In this document: positions 6,601-12,946 of the stretch, in pieces | How the letters are laid out: each line of letters starts with the position of its first letter | Numbering within the stretch: position 1 is the stretch's first letter | Assembly: GCA_005882415.1 (NCBI GenBank) | Contig: VBAE01000088.1 | Location: 4,743 to 18,507 of the forward strand | Length of the DNA stretch: 13,765 bases | Origin: Alphaproteobacteria bacterium | GTDB taxonomy: Bacteria; Pseudomonadota; Alphaproteobacteria; Sphingomonadales; Sphingomonadaceae | Reading direction: 5' to 3' | The notes under the pieces: model-generated | Told to the model about the DNA's origin: nothing | Databases searched by the model: none | The model's input: only the letters and a program-made list of their open reading frames with translations | Position numbers and translations under genes: made by a program

Positions 6601-6993
6601 ATGGAGCCGGAGCAGAAAGGGACCATGTTCGCCAACGCACCCAGAAGCGTCGGGATCGACCGGCTGGCCATCGGCCTTTCGGGCCTGTGCCTCGTCCATT
6701 GCCTGGCGAGCGCGATCTTCGTTGCGCTTCTCGCTTCGGCGGGCGGGCTGCTGCTCGATCCGATGATCCACGAAGTCGGCCTGATCTTCGCGGTCGGCCT
6801 CGGCATGATCGCGCTTGGCCGCGGGATCGTCGACCACGGCTTCATGATGCCGTCTGCGGTCGGCGGTTTGGGGCTCGGTGTGATGGCGGGCTCGCTTGGC
6901 CTGCCGGAAGGCGGTATGGGGACGGTCTACACGATCGTCGGAGTCGCGATCCTCGCGCTCGGCCACGATCTCAACCGCAGGGCTGTGATCTAG
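6601..6993 (+). CDS. MerC-domain membrane protein (probable metal transport)
   Basis: A 130-residue protein (122 if the ATG at 6625 is used) with about four membrane helices. The first carries GLSGLCLVHCLASAI, with the paired Cys (CLVHC) typical of MerC-domain proteins. Further family marks are HEVGLIFAVGLGMIALGRG and the C-terminal ALGHDLNRRA. MerC proteins were described as inner-membrane mercuric-ion carriers, but stand-alone chromosomal members beside Fur/Zur regulators more likely handle zinc. AGGG at 6588-6591 supports the 6601 start; AAAGGGA immediately before 6625 is the alternative but sits very close. The next gene follows after 20 bases. There are no mer genes nearby. Confidence 0.83.
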   Translation: MEPEQKGTMFANAPRSVGIDRLAIGLSGLCLVHCLASAIFVALLASAGGLLLDPMIHEVGLIFAVGLGMIALGRGIVDHGFMMPSAVGGLGLGVMAGSLGLPEGGMGTVYTIVGVAILALGHDLNRRAVI

Positions 6994-7013
6994 CCTTACC
7001 ACCCGGAGCGCGC

Positions 7014-7739
7014 ATGATCGGTCGTCGCACCTTCCTCCTGGCGGCGGGCAGCGCCGCTGCCTTGCTACCCACCCGCCCTGCACTCGCAGCCTCCGGCGCC
7101 GAGTGGCGAATCAAGGAGGCGATGGAGCATGCCGGCGGCTGGCGCGCGCTCGAGCGGGTAAACCTCTTGAAGTGGCAGGGCCGCGGGGTGGTCTACGCCG
7201 CCGGCCGGCAGCTCGACATCGGCGTTTCGACCACCGTCGCCCCGTTCGAATGGGCGAAGTCGGACAGCTGGCTGCTGTCCCAAGGCCCGTCCGCGACTCG
7301 CTCGATGCTGATCACCCGCGACGGCGGCTGGGAGGTGACCCCCACCGGCCGAACCCCGCTCGCCCCGGGCATCGTCGCCCATGAGCGCGACCAGTTCGCC
7401 ATCTACGGAATGATGCTGCTCGCGCCGCTGCTCAAGCCCCGGGTGGTGCTGCGCTCGCCCCCCAAGGACGAGCACGGCCGCGACCGCGGTTACCGCCGGA
7501 TCGAGGTCCTCCACCCCCGGGCGCCGCGCACCACCTTGCTGTTCGACGGCGACTGGCGGCTCTACGGCGCCGAGAATGTCGTCCCGGAGCCCGAGGGGGA
7601 GGGCAAGATCGCCCAGCGCTTCCTCTTCTCGAGCGAGACCATGCCCGGCCCGATCCGCTGGCCGAAGCGAATGAGCATCGAACATGACGGCAGGCTCGTC
7701 TTCCAGCTCGAGCTCTCCAGCTTCGAGGCGCTGGGTTAG
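7014..7739 (+). CDS. Exported protein of unknown function with Tat-like signal peptide
   Basis: A 241-residue protein. The N-terminus MIGRRTFLLAAGSAAALL contains a twin-arginine-like motif (RRTFLL), a hydrophobic stretch and an ALAA cleavage region around residue 25, so export by Tat (or Sec) is likely. The mature part begins with IKEAMEHAGGWRALERVN and continues with beta-rich sequence (LKWQGRGVVYAAGRQLDIG, TTLLFDGDWRLYGAE). It has no Cys lipobox and no membrane helix. The style recalls LolA/LppX-like periplasmic beta proteins, but I cannot assign a family. The start is the ATG at 7014 with GGAG at 7005-7008. It probably shares a transcript with the MerC-domain gene, so a periplasmic metal-related role is possible. 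Confidence 0.72.
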   Translation: MIGRRTFLLAAGSAAALLPTRPALAASGAEWRIKEAMEHAGGWRALERVNLLKWQGRGVVYAAGRQLDIGVSTTVAPFEWAKSDSWLLSQGPSATRSMLITRDGGWEVTPTGRTPLAPGIVAHERDQFAIYGMMLLAPLLKPRVVLRSPPKDEHGRDRGYRRIEVLHPRAPRTTLLFDGDWRLYGAENVVPEPEGEGKIAQRFLFSSETMPGPIRWPKRMSIEHDGRLVFQLELSSFEALG

Positions 7740-7743
7740 CTTC

Positions 7744-7775
7744 CGTTTCGGACTCGACGATGCTTGTCCGAAACG
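7744..7775. repeat. 10-bp perfect inverted repeat between the exported-protein and Fur-family genes
   Basis: CGTTTCGGAC (7744-7753) pairs perfectly with GTCCGAAACG (7766-7775) across a 12-base loop. It starts 4 bases after the stop of the exported protein and ends 24 bases before the Fur-family start. No T-run follows, so a factor-independent terminator is unlikely. It could be an operator or an mRNA processing/attenuation hairpin. Confidence 0.5.
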
Positions 7776-7799
7776 TCTCGAAGCACTACCTAGCCAAGC

Positions 7800-8261
7800 A
7801 TGCCGCACGACCACCACAGCCACGCAGGGGAGTCGCTGAAAAAGGCGGCCCGCTCCACCGTCGAGACCGCCGGCGAGCAGTGGACCCAGATGCGCGCGGC
7901 GGTGTTCGACGCGCTCGCAAGCTTCGACCGCCCGGCCTCCGCCTACGACATCGCCGACGCCGTCTCGCGCGTGCAGGGCCGCCGGGTCGCGGCCAACAGC
8001 GTCTATCGCATCCTCGACCTGTTCGTCGGCGCCAACGTCGCCCGCCGGGTCGAGAGCGCCAACGCCTATATCGCCAACGACCATCCGGGCTGCCTGCACG
8101 ACTGCATCTTCCTCATCTGCGACAATTGCGGCAACACCACCCATATCGACGACGATCGCCTCGCCGGCGGAGTCCGCGCCGCCGCCAAGCAGGCCGGCTT
8201 CCAGCCCGACCGCCCCGTCATCGAAGTCCGCGGCCGCTGCGGGGAGTGCGAGGCGGAGTAA
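7800..8261 (+). CDS. Fur-family metalloregulator, Zur-like
   Basis: A 153-residue repressor. Residues about 28-85 form the winged helix (MRAAVFDALASFDRPASAYD, then VAANSVYRILDLFV). The C-terminal dimerisation part has both structural zinc pairs, CDNCG (C107, C110) and CGEC (C147, C150). It also has a His/Cys-rich segment, HPGCLHDC (95-102), suited to metal sensing. The N-terminus is His-rich (PHDHHSH). Together with the MerC-domain neighbour this favours Zur (zinc) over iron-sensing Fur, but the metal is not certain. The ATG at 7800 has no clear ribosome binding site; a 10-bp inverted repeat lies just upstream. Confidence 0.83.
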   Translation: MPHDHHSHAGESLKKAARSTVETAGEQWTQMRAAVFDALASFDRPASAYDIADAVSRVQGRRVAANSVYRILDLFVGANVARRVESANAYIANDHPGCLHDCIFLICDNCGNTTHIDDDRLAGGVRAAAKQAGFQPDRPVIEVRGRCGECEAE

Positions 8262-8376
8262 GGCGCCAGGAAGAGGTGGGGGGACGCTTTTGCGCGGCTT
8301 CTGCATCCTTTCATCATTCGACAGGGCGGCGCCTTTGGGCTAGCGGGACGGCGCAAGAGGGATCATATCCGCGCCG

Positions 8377-10302
8377 ATGTCCGACCGCCCCGAAACCCCG
8401 CTCCTCGATACCGTTCCGACCCCGAAGGAGCTTCGATCGCTGAAGCCGGCGCAGCTCCGCCAGCTCGCCGACGAGCTTCGCGCCGAGACCATCTCGGCCG
8501 TCTCCGTCACCGGCGGCCACTTGGGCGCCGGCCTCGGCGTGGTCGAATTGAGCGTCGCCCTCCATTACGTCTTCAACACGCCCGACGACCGGCTGATCTG
8601 GGACGTCGGCCACCAGGCCTATCCGCACAAGATATTGACCGGGCGCCGCGACCGCATCCGCACGCTGCGCATGGGCGGCGGCCTCTCCGGCTTCACCAGG
8701 AGGAGCGAGAGCGAATACGACCCGTTCGGTGCCGCGCACAGCTCGACGTCGATCTCGGCCGCTTTGGGCTTCGCGGTGGCGAACAAGCTCGCCGGCACTC
8801 CGGGCAAGGCGATCGCGGTGATCGGCGACGGCGCGATGTCGGCGGGCATGGCCTATGAGGCGATGAACAACGCCCAGGCCGCCGGCAACCGGCTGGTCGT
8901 GATCTTGAACGACAACGACATGTCGATCGCGCCTCCGGTGGGCGGGCTTTCGCATTATCTCGCGCGGCTCGTCTCCTCGCCCAAATATCTCAGCCTCCGC
9001 CACCTCGCCCAGCGGGTCGCGCGCAAGATGCCCAAGCGCCTCCATGTGATGGCGCGGCGGATGGAGGAATATGCCCGCGGCATGTGGACCGGCGGCACCC
9101 TCTTCGAGGAATTGGGCTTTTATTATGTCGGCCCGGTCGACGGCCATAATGTCGAGCGCCTGGTCCAGATCCTCGAGAATGTCCGCGACGCCAGCGAGGG
9201 GCCGATGCTGGTCCATGTCGTCACCAAGAAGGGCAAGGGCTACGGCCCGGCCGAGGCGGCGGCGGACAAATATCACGGCGTCCAGAAGTTCGACGTGGTC
9301 TCCGGCGTCCAGGCCAAGAGCGACCCCGGCCCTCCGAGCTACACCAACGTCTTCGCCTCCGCTCTGCTCGCCGAGGCGGAGCGGGACGAGACGGTGACCG
9401 CGATCACCGCCGCGATGCCGTCGGGCACCGGCCTCGACAAGTTCGGGGCGCGCTTCCCGGAGCGGATGTTCGACGTCGGGATCGCCGAGCAGCATGCGGT
9501 GACCTTCGCCGCCGGCCTCGCAGCCCAGGGCTACCGCCCGTTCGTCGCCATCTACTCGACCTTCCTCCAGCGCGCCTACGACCAGGTGGTGCACGACGTC
9601 GCCATCCAGAATCTGCCGGTCCGGTTCGCGATGGACCGGGCCGGGCTGGTCGGCGCGGACGGCGCGACGCACGCAGGGAGCTTCGACCTCGCTTATCTCG
9701 CGACCCTGCCGAATTTCGTGGTGATGGCCGCCGCCGACGAGGCCGAGCTCGTCCACATGGTCCACACCATGGCGCTCCACGATAGCGGCCCGAGCGCGGT
9801 CCGCTACCCGCGCGGCAACGGCACCGGCGTGCCGCTGCCCGAGGTTCCCGAGCGGCTCGAGATCGGCAAGGGCCGGGTGGTCCGCGAAGGCAAGAAGGTC
9901 GCCATCCTCTCGCTCGGCACGCGGCTTGAGGAGGCGCTGAAAGCGGCCGACGTGCTGGAAGGGAAGGGCCTTTCCACCACCGTCGCGGACCTGCGCTTCG
10001 TCAAGCCGCTCGACGAAGCCCTGATCCGCCGCCTCCTCGCTACGCACGAAGTCGCGGTGACGGTCGAGGAAGCCGCTGTCGGAGGCCTCGGCGCCCACGT
10101 TCTCACCATGGCCAGCGACCAGGGCCTCACCGATTCCGGCCTCAAAATCCGAACCATGCGCCTCCCCGACCGCTTCCAGGACCAGGACAAGCCGGAGAAG
10201 CAGTACGCCGAAGCGGGCCTGGATGCGGACGGCATCGTCGACACGGTGCTGAAGGCGCTGCGCCACAACAGCGCCGGCGTTGTCGAAGGCGCCCGGGCTT
10301 AG
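8377..10302 (+). CDS. dxs: 1-deoxy-D-xylulose-5-phosphate synthase
   Basis: 641 residues, slightly longer than the roughly 620-residue E. coli enzyme. DXS condenses pyruvate and glyceraldehyde-3-phosphate to DXP, the first step of the MEP isoprenoid pathway, using thiamine diphosphate. Visible landmarks are GGHLGAGLGVVEL (H48), WDVGHQAYPHKILTGRR (H79), AHSSTSIS (H121), the ThDP/Mg motif GDGAMSAGMAYEAMNNA (150-166) with NDNDMSI, the ThDP-activating Glu in GIAEQHAVTFAAGLA (E371), and THAGSFD (H432). The gene is complete. The 115-base region before it holds no gene; AGAGGGA lies rather far (about 16 bases) from the ATG at 8377. The stop is 13 bases from the end of the convergent toxin gene. A short CCCGG/CCGGG stem with TTTT at 10292-10316 could be a weak terminator. 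Confidence 0.97.
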   Translation: MSDRPETPLLDTVPTPKELRSLKPAQLRQLADELRAETISAVSVTGGHLGAGLGVVELSVALHYVFNTPDDRLIWDVGHQAYPHKILTGRRDRIRTLRMGGGLSGFTRRSESEYDPFGAAHSSTSISAALGFAVANKLAGTPGKAIAVIGDGAMSAGMAYEAMNNAQAAGNRLVVILNDNDMSIAPPVGGLSHYLARLVSSPKYLSLRHLAQRVARKMPKRLHVMARRMEEYARGMWTGGTLFEELGFYYVGPVDGHNVERLVQILENVRDASEGPMLVHVVTKKGKGYGPAEAAADKYHGVQKFDVVSGVQAKSDPGPPSYTNVFASALLAEAERDETVTAITAAMPSGTGLDKFGARFPERMFDVGIAEQHAVTFAAGLAAQGYRPFVAIYSTFLQRAYDQVVHDVAIQNLPVRFAMDRAGLVGADGATHAGSFDLAYLATLPNFVVMAAADEAELVHMVHTMALHDSGPSAVRYPRGNGTGVPLPEVPERLEIGKGRVVREGKKVAILSLGTRLEEALKAADVLEGKGLSTTVADLRFVKPLDEALIRRLLATHEVAVTVEEAAVGGLGAHVLTMASDQGLTDSGLKIRTMRLPDRFQDQDKPEKQYAEAGLDADGIVDTVLKALRHNSAGVVEGARA

Positions 10303-10315
10303 GGCCGGGAGCTTT

Positions 10316-10642
10316 TCAGCCAGCAAGCCCGATCACCAGCGCCAGCGCTTCGTCGAGCCGCTGGAGGAGCGCGTCGTCCAGTCGCCCGACCGGATCCCCG
10401 CATCGCGCGCGGCGCAATGCCGTCAGCTTCTCGACCATTATCTGGGACGGGTGACGAAGACCGTTCTCGGGTGTGGGGGAAACCGTGATCCGGACGGGCT
10501 CGGCTGAGACGATGTCGCTGGTCATCGGGCAGAGCAGCACACTCTCAAGGTAGCGAAGGCGGTCCGATTGCACGACGACGGCCGGACGAGGCTTGCCATA
10601 GTCGCCGGGGAGCGACGTGATGACGATATCGCCCCGCTTCAA
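10316..10642 (-). CDS. MazF/PemK-family toxin (probable mRNA endoribonuclease)
   Basis: A 108-residue protein of normal MazF length. It begins LKRGDIVIT and continues PGDYGKPRPAVVVQSDRL, the classical PemK/MazF N-terminal block with the conserved Gly-Lys-Pro-Arg-Pro loop. It then has VLLCPMTSDIVSAEPVRITV, SQIMVEKLTALRRARCGD and a C-terminal helix. MazF proteins cleave mRNA at short motifs and are held inactive by a cognate antitoxin. The start is TTG at 10642, overlapping the antitoxin stop as TTGA; the frame open further upstream shadows the antitoxin. It is convergent with dxs, 13 bases away. Confidence 0.88.
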   Translation of the reverse strand: MKRGDIVITSLPGDYGKPRPAVVVQSDRLRYLESVLLCPMTSDIVSAEPVRITVSPTPENGLRHPSQIMVEKLTALRRARCGDPVGRLDDALLQRLDEALALVIGLAG

Positions 10643-10920
10643 TCTACGTCGTTCCAGACTTCCGCCGCTCCCGCCTCGTAGCCGCGAAGCGCTTCGTCGC
10701 CGTCCTTCGAAGCATTGATGGCCGCGACCGCGCGATCGAGGCGCTCCTGGAATTCCGGCGCATCGACGTCGGGAACCCACAGCCGGATTTCCCGCAACCC
10801 CTTGGCCCTCTTGCGGGCGCGGTAGCGGGCGAACTTGCTCTGCCGAGAGGGACTCGCGTCGTTCTTCTGTCGGGGCGTCTTAGATGAAGACGGTGGCGAC
10901 GACGAGGAGCTGGGCGGCAA
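10639..10920 (-). CDS. MazE-like antitoxin (DUF3018 type), start uncertain
   Basis: The recognisable part is FARYRARKRAKGLREIRLWV, then PDVDAPEFQERLDRAVAAIN and an acidic tail ending EVWNDVD. This is the MazE-like antitoxin family formerly called DUF3018: a basic N-terminal DNA-binding segment and an acidic C-terminal toxin-binding segment. It is coupled to the toxin by a TTGA overlap. The start is a problem: the only ATG/GTG/TTG available in frame is TTG at 10920, with no ribosome binding site. Its first 13 or so codons (Ser/Pro-rich) are an out-of-frame reading of the small hydrophobic ORF at 10880-10960. The family usually begins about ten residues before the RYR motif, so the true start may be non-canonical or the 5' end may be altered. 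Confidence 0.72.
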   Translation of the reverse strand: MPPSSSSSPPSSSKTPRQKNDASPSRQSKFARYRARKRAKGLREIRLWVPDVDAPEFQERLDRAVAAINASKDGDEALRGYEAGAAEVWNDVD

Positions 10921-10960
10921 CGGCGACGACGCCGGCCGTGAGGCTCTCTACGATACGCAT
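10880..10960 (-). CDS. 26-residue hydrophobic small protein (single membrane helix)
   Basis: ATG at 10960 with an excellent ribosome binding site, GGAAGAG (10970-10964), 3 bases before it, and a TAA at 10882-10880. The product starts MRIVESLTAG and continues as an uninterrupted hydrophobic stretch (VVAVAAQLLVVATVFI), enough for one membrane helix. It overlaps the nominal start of the MazE-like antitoxin in another frame and is the first ORF of that minus-strand transcript. The strong ribosome binding site and uniform hydrophobicity argue that it is translated. It could be a leader that couples antitoxin translation, a small membrane protein, or a type-I-toxin-like peptide. No family is assigned. 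Confidence 0.5.
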   Translation of the reverse strand: MRIVESLTAGVVAVAAQLLVVATVFI

Positions 10961-11017
10961 TTTCTCTTCCTTTTCAGTCGGGAACCGTTCCGTCCCCGCA
11001 ACGCCCCTGCGCCGATG

Positions 11018-11067
11018 TGCAGCTATTCTCAACTGCAAAGGTAGAGATAACGGATGCAGTTTCTGCA
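11018..11067. promoter_or_regulatory. Two TGCAG/CTGCA inverted repeats in the divergent intergenic region
   Basis: TGCAG (11018-11022) with CTGCA (11033-11037), and TGCAG (11055-11059) with CTGCA (11063-11067); spacers are 10 and 3 bases. They lie in the 194-base region between the divergent small-ORF/antitoxin transcript and tlyA, which otherwise holds no gene. They could be operator half-sites for antitoxin autoregulation; short arms make chance possible. Confidence 0.3.
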
Positions 11068-11125
11068 CTTGCTGCTGCGCCTACGACGCTCGCGCGGGCG
11101 GAGGGGGCGGTGTAGGGTTCACGCA

Positions 11126-11149
11126 AAGGCGCGAAGGCGCGAAGGGACG
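11126..11149 (+). repeat. Three-copy 8-base tandem repeat that includes the tlyA ribosome binding site
   Basis: AAGGCGCG (11126-11133), AAGGCGCG (11134-11141) and a variant AAGGGACG (11142-11149), preceded by TTCACGCA. The variant copy provides the AAGGGA Shine-Dalgarno of tlyA. The array resembles short intergenic repeats with a CACGCAAAGG-type core that I have seen in proteobacterial genomes, but I cannot confirm this here. Confidence 0.45.
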
Positions 11150-11154
11150 CTAAG

Positions 11155-11895
11155 ATGAAGGCACGCGCTGACCAGCTTCTCGTCGACCGCGGCCTGGTGG
11201 AGAGCCGGGCGAAGGGGCAGGCGTTGATCCTTGCCGGGCTCGTTTATTCGGGCGAGCGGAAGGTGGAGAAAGCTGGGCAAGGGATGGCCGCCGATGCGCC
11301 GCTGGAGGTCAGGGGGAAGGAGCATCCCTGGGTTTCGCGGGGCGGAGTCAAGCTGGCGCATGCGCTGGAGCATTTCGACTGGGATGTGGCCGGAGCGGTG
11401 GCCTTAGACGTGGGGTCGTCGACCGGGGGGTTTACCGACGTGCTGCTCGAGAAGGGCGCGGCCAAGGTGTTCGCGGTCGACGTCGGCACGAACCAGCTCG
11501 CCTGGAAGCTGAGGCAGGACCCGCGGGTCGCGGTCCACGAGCAGACCAATGCGCGCTACCTTACCGACGACATCGTCACCGAGCCGGTCGATATTGTGGT
11601 GTGCGACGCCAGCTTCATCTCGCTCGCCAAGGTGCTCGACACCGCGCTCGATTTCGCGAAACCCGGCGGCCGGCTGGTCGCCCTGGTCAAGCCGCAGTTC
11701 GAGGCGGAGCGGGGCGAGATCGGCAAAGGCGGGGTGGTGCGCGATCCGGAGGTGCACGAGCGGGTGTGCCGGGCGGCGGCACAGTGGGTGGAATCGCGCG
11801 GGTGGACGGTGGCCGGCGTCGTCCAAAGCCCGATCACCGGCCCCGAAGGCAATGTCGAATTCCTCCTCGCCGCCGAGCGCAGCGCCGCCCCTTGA
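11155..11895 (+). CDS. tlyA: TlyA-family S4-domain rRNA 2'-O-methyltransferase
   Basis: A 246-residue protein. The N-terminal S4 RNA-binding domain spans residues 1-60 (ADQLLVDRGLVESRAKGQAL). An FtsJ/RrmJ-like methyltransferase domain follows, with SAM motif DVGSSTGGFTD (85-95). The catalytic K-D-K-E set is visible: K66 in SRGGVKL, D151 in CDASFIS, K179 in LVKPQFE, and E235 in GNVEFLL. TlyA proteins were first called hemolysins but are now known as cytidine 2'-O-methyltransferases of rRNA, acting on 16S and 23S or on 23S only. The ATG at 11155 has GAAGGGA 7 bases upstream. dxs and tlyA are often close neighbours in alphaproteobacteria; here a toxin-antitoxin module separates them. Confidence 0.94.
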   Translation: MKARADQLLVDRGLVESRAKGQALILAGLVYSGERKVEKAGQGMAADAPLEVRGKEHPWVSRGGVKLAHALEHFDWDVAGAVALDVGSSTGGFTDVLLEKGAAKVFAVDVGTNQLAWKLRQDPRVAVHEQTNARYLTDDIVTEPVDIVVCDASFISLAKVLDTALDFAKPGGRLVALVKPQFEAERGEIGKGGVVRDPEVHERVCRAAAQWVESRGWTVAGVVQSPITGPEGNVEFLLAAERSAAP

Positions 11896-11958
11896 AAGAC
11901 ACCGGTATCGCATTGCAACGGGCTTGATCCCGAGCCGCGCGCGCGGTAGCGGGCACCC

Positions 11959-12946
11959 GTGCCCCAACCGAAATTTTTCCTTGTCCTGGCGCTCTTTGCG
12001 TCGCTCTCCGCCTGCGGGGGAAGCGCGGGCAAGGAACGCGACCGCACCCCGCCTCTGGTCAAGGCCGAGCCGGCGACCAGCATGCGCTTCACCGCCGCGG
12101 TCGAGGCGGTCGGAACCGCGCTTGCCAACGAGCAGGTGACCTTGACCGGAGCTCGCTCTGGGCCAAGAGAACGCCCAGCTCGCGGAGGCCAACGCCCGCG
12201 CCCGCGAAGCCGGTCAGCAGCTCTCGCGCATCGAGACCCTGCGGCAAAAGGGCTTCGCGACCAAGTCGAACCTCGACGCCCAGGTCGCGTCCGCCGCCGC
12301 CGCCCGCGCCCAGGCCGCCGAGGCGCGCGCCTCGATCGGCGACCGGATCATCCGAGCGCCTTTCTCGGGCTATGTCTCGCTGCGCAACATCTCGCCCGGA
12401 GCGGTGGTGAGCTCGGGCACCGAGATCGCCCAGATCAGCGACGTCAGCCGGATCAAGCTCGATTTCGCCGTTCCCGAAACCGCCCTCGCCCAGATGAAGA
12501 AGGGCCTCGGCATCGTCGCAATCGCCGCCGCCTATCCGGACTCGCCCTTCCACGGCCAGATCGAGACGGTCGACGCGGTGATCGACCCCAACACCCGCTC
12601 GGCCACCGTCCGTGCCATCCTCCCCAATCCGGACGGCCGCCTGAAGCCGGGCATGCTCCTCACCGTCCGCATCGAGACCCAGCCGCGTATCGCCCTCTCG
12701 GTCCCCGAACTCTCCGTGGTGGGCGAAGGCGACCAGCGCTTCGTCTACGTCGTCGGCCCCGATGCCACGGCGAAGCGCACCCAGGTCAAGACCGGCCTCC
12801 GCTCCGAAGGCCGGATCGAAATCCTCGACGGCCTGAAGCCTGGCGCCAAGGTCGTCACCGAGGGTGTGGTCAAGCTCTCCGACGGGATGAAGGTCCGCCT
12901 CGCCGGCCCGAACGCCGCCGCCGGGGTTGCCCGGACCGCCCGGTGA
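11959..12946 (+). pseudogene. RND efflux periplasmic adaptor (membrane fusion lipoprotein), broken by internal deletion
   Basis: The N-terminal piece starts at GTG 11959 (the only start after an in-frame TAG at 11947). It is a lipoprotein signal MPQPKFFLVLALFASLSAC with lipobox LSAC (C19), then sequence through VEAVGTALANEQVTLT. Near 12148 the frame breaks. The rest continues in another frame as ELALGQENAQLAEANARARE, a coiled-coil hairpin with KGFATKSNLDAQVA, IIRAPFSGYVSLRNISPGAVV (second lipoyl half), a beta-barrel and a membrane-proximal domain, to TGA at 12944-12946. What is missing is the first half of the lipoyl domain, usually an APV..RI.....G..V..GQ.IA-like stretch of about 25 residues. 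Only one surplus base remains, so the loss is not a multiple of three. The stop overlaps the permease start (GTGA). Confidence 0.85.

Noticed and set aside
6601..6993. Mercury-resistance operon
   Set aside because: Only a MerC-domain protein is present; no merR, merT, merP or merA genes lie nearby, and the neighbour is a Fur-family regulator.
7065..8306. A 413-codon minus-strand frame opposite the exported protein and Fur-family genes
   Set aside because: It spans two real genes and their gap and has shadow-like composition with no motif.
8314..10326. A very long open frame (670 codons) on the minus strand opposite dxs
   Set aside because: It is the antisense shadow of a clearly functional, GC-rich dxs. 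Its translation is Arg/Ala/Gly/Asp-rich without recognisable domains.
10961..11154. A protein-coding gene in the divergent gap before tlyA
   Set aside because: Open frames here (for example 10884-11153 plus, 10961-11068 minus) have no ribosome binding site, no motif and overlap repeats and probable promoters.
12140..12160. Two separate small genes instead of one broken adaptor gene
   Set aside because: The two halves join into one adaptor family architecture and the second half has no start codon or ribosome binding site at its beginning.
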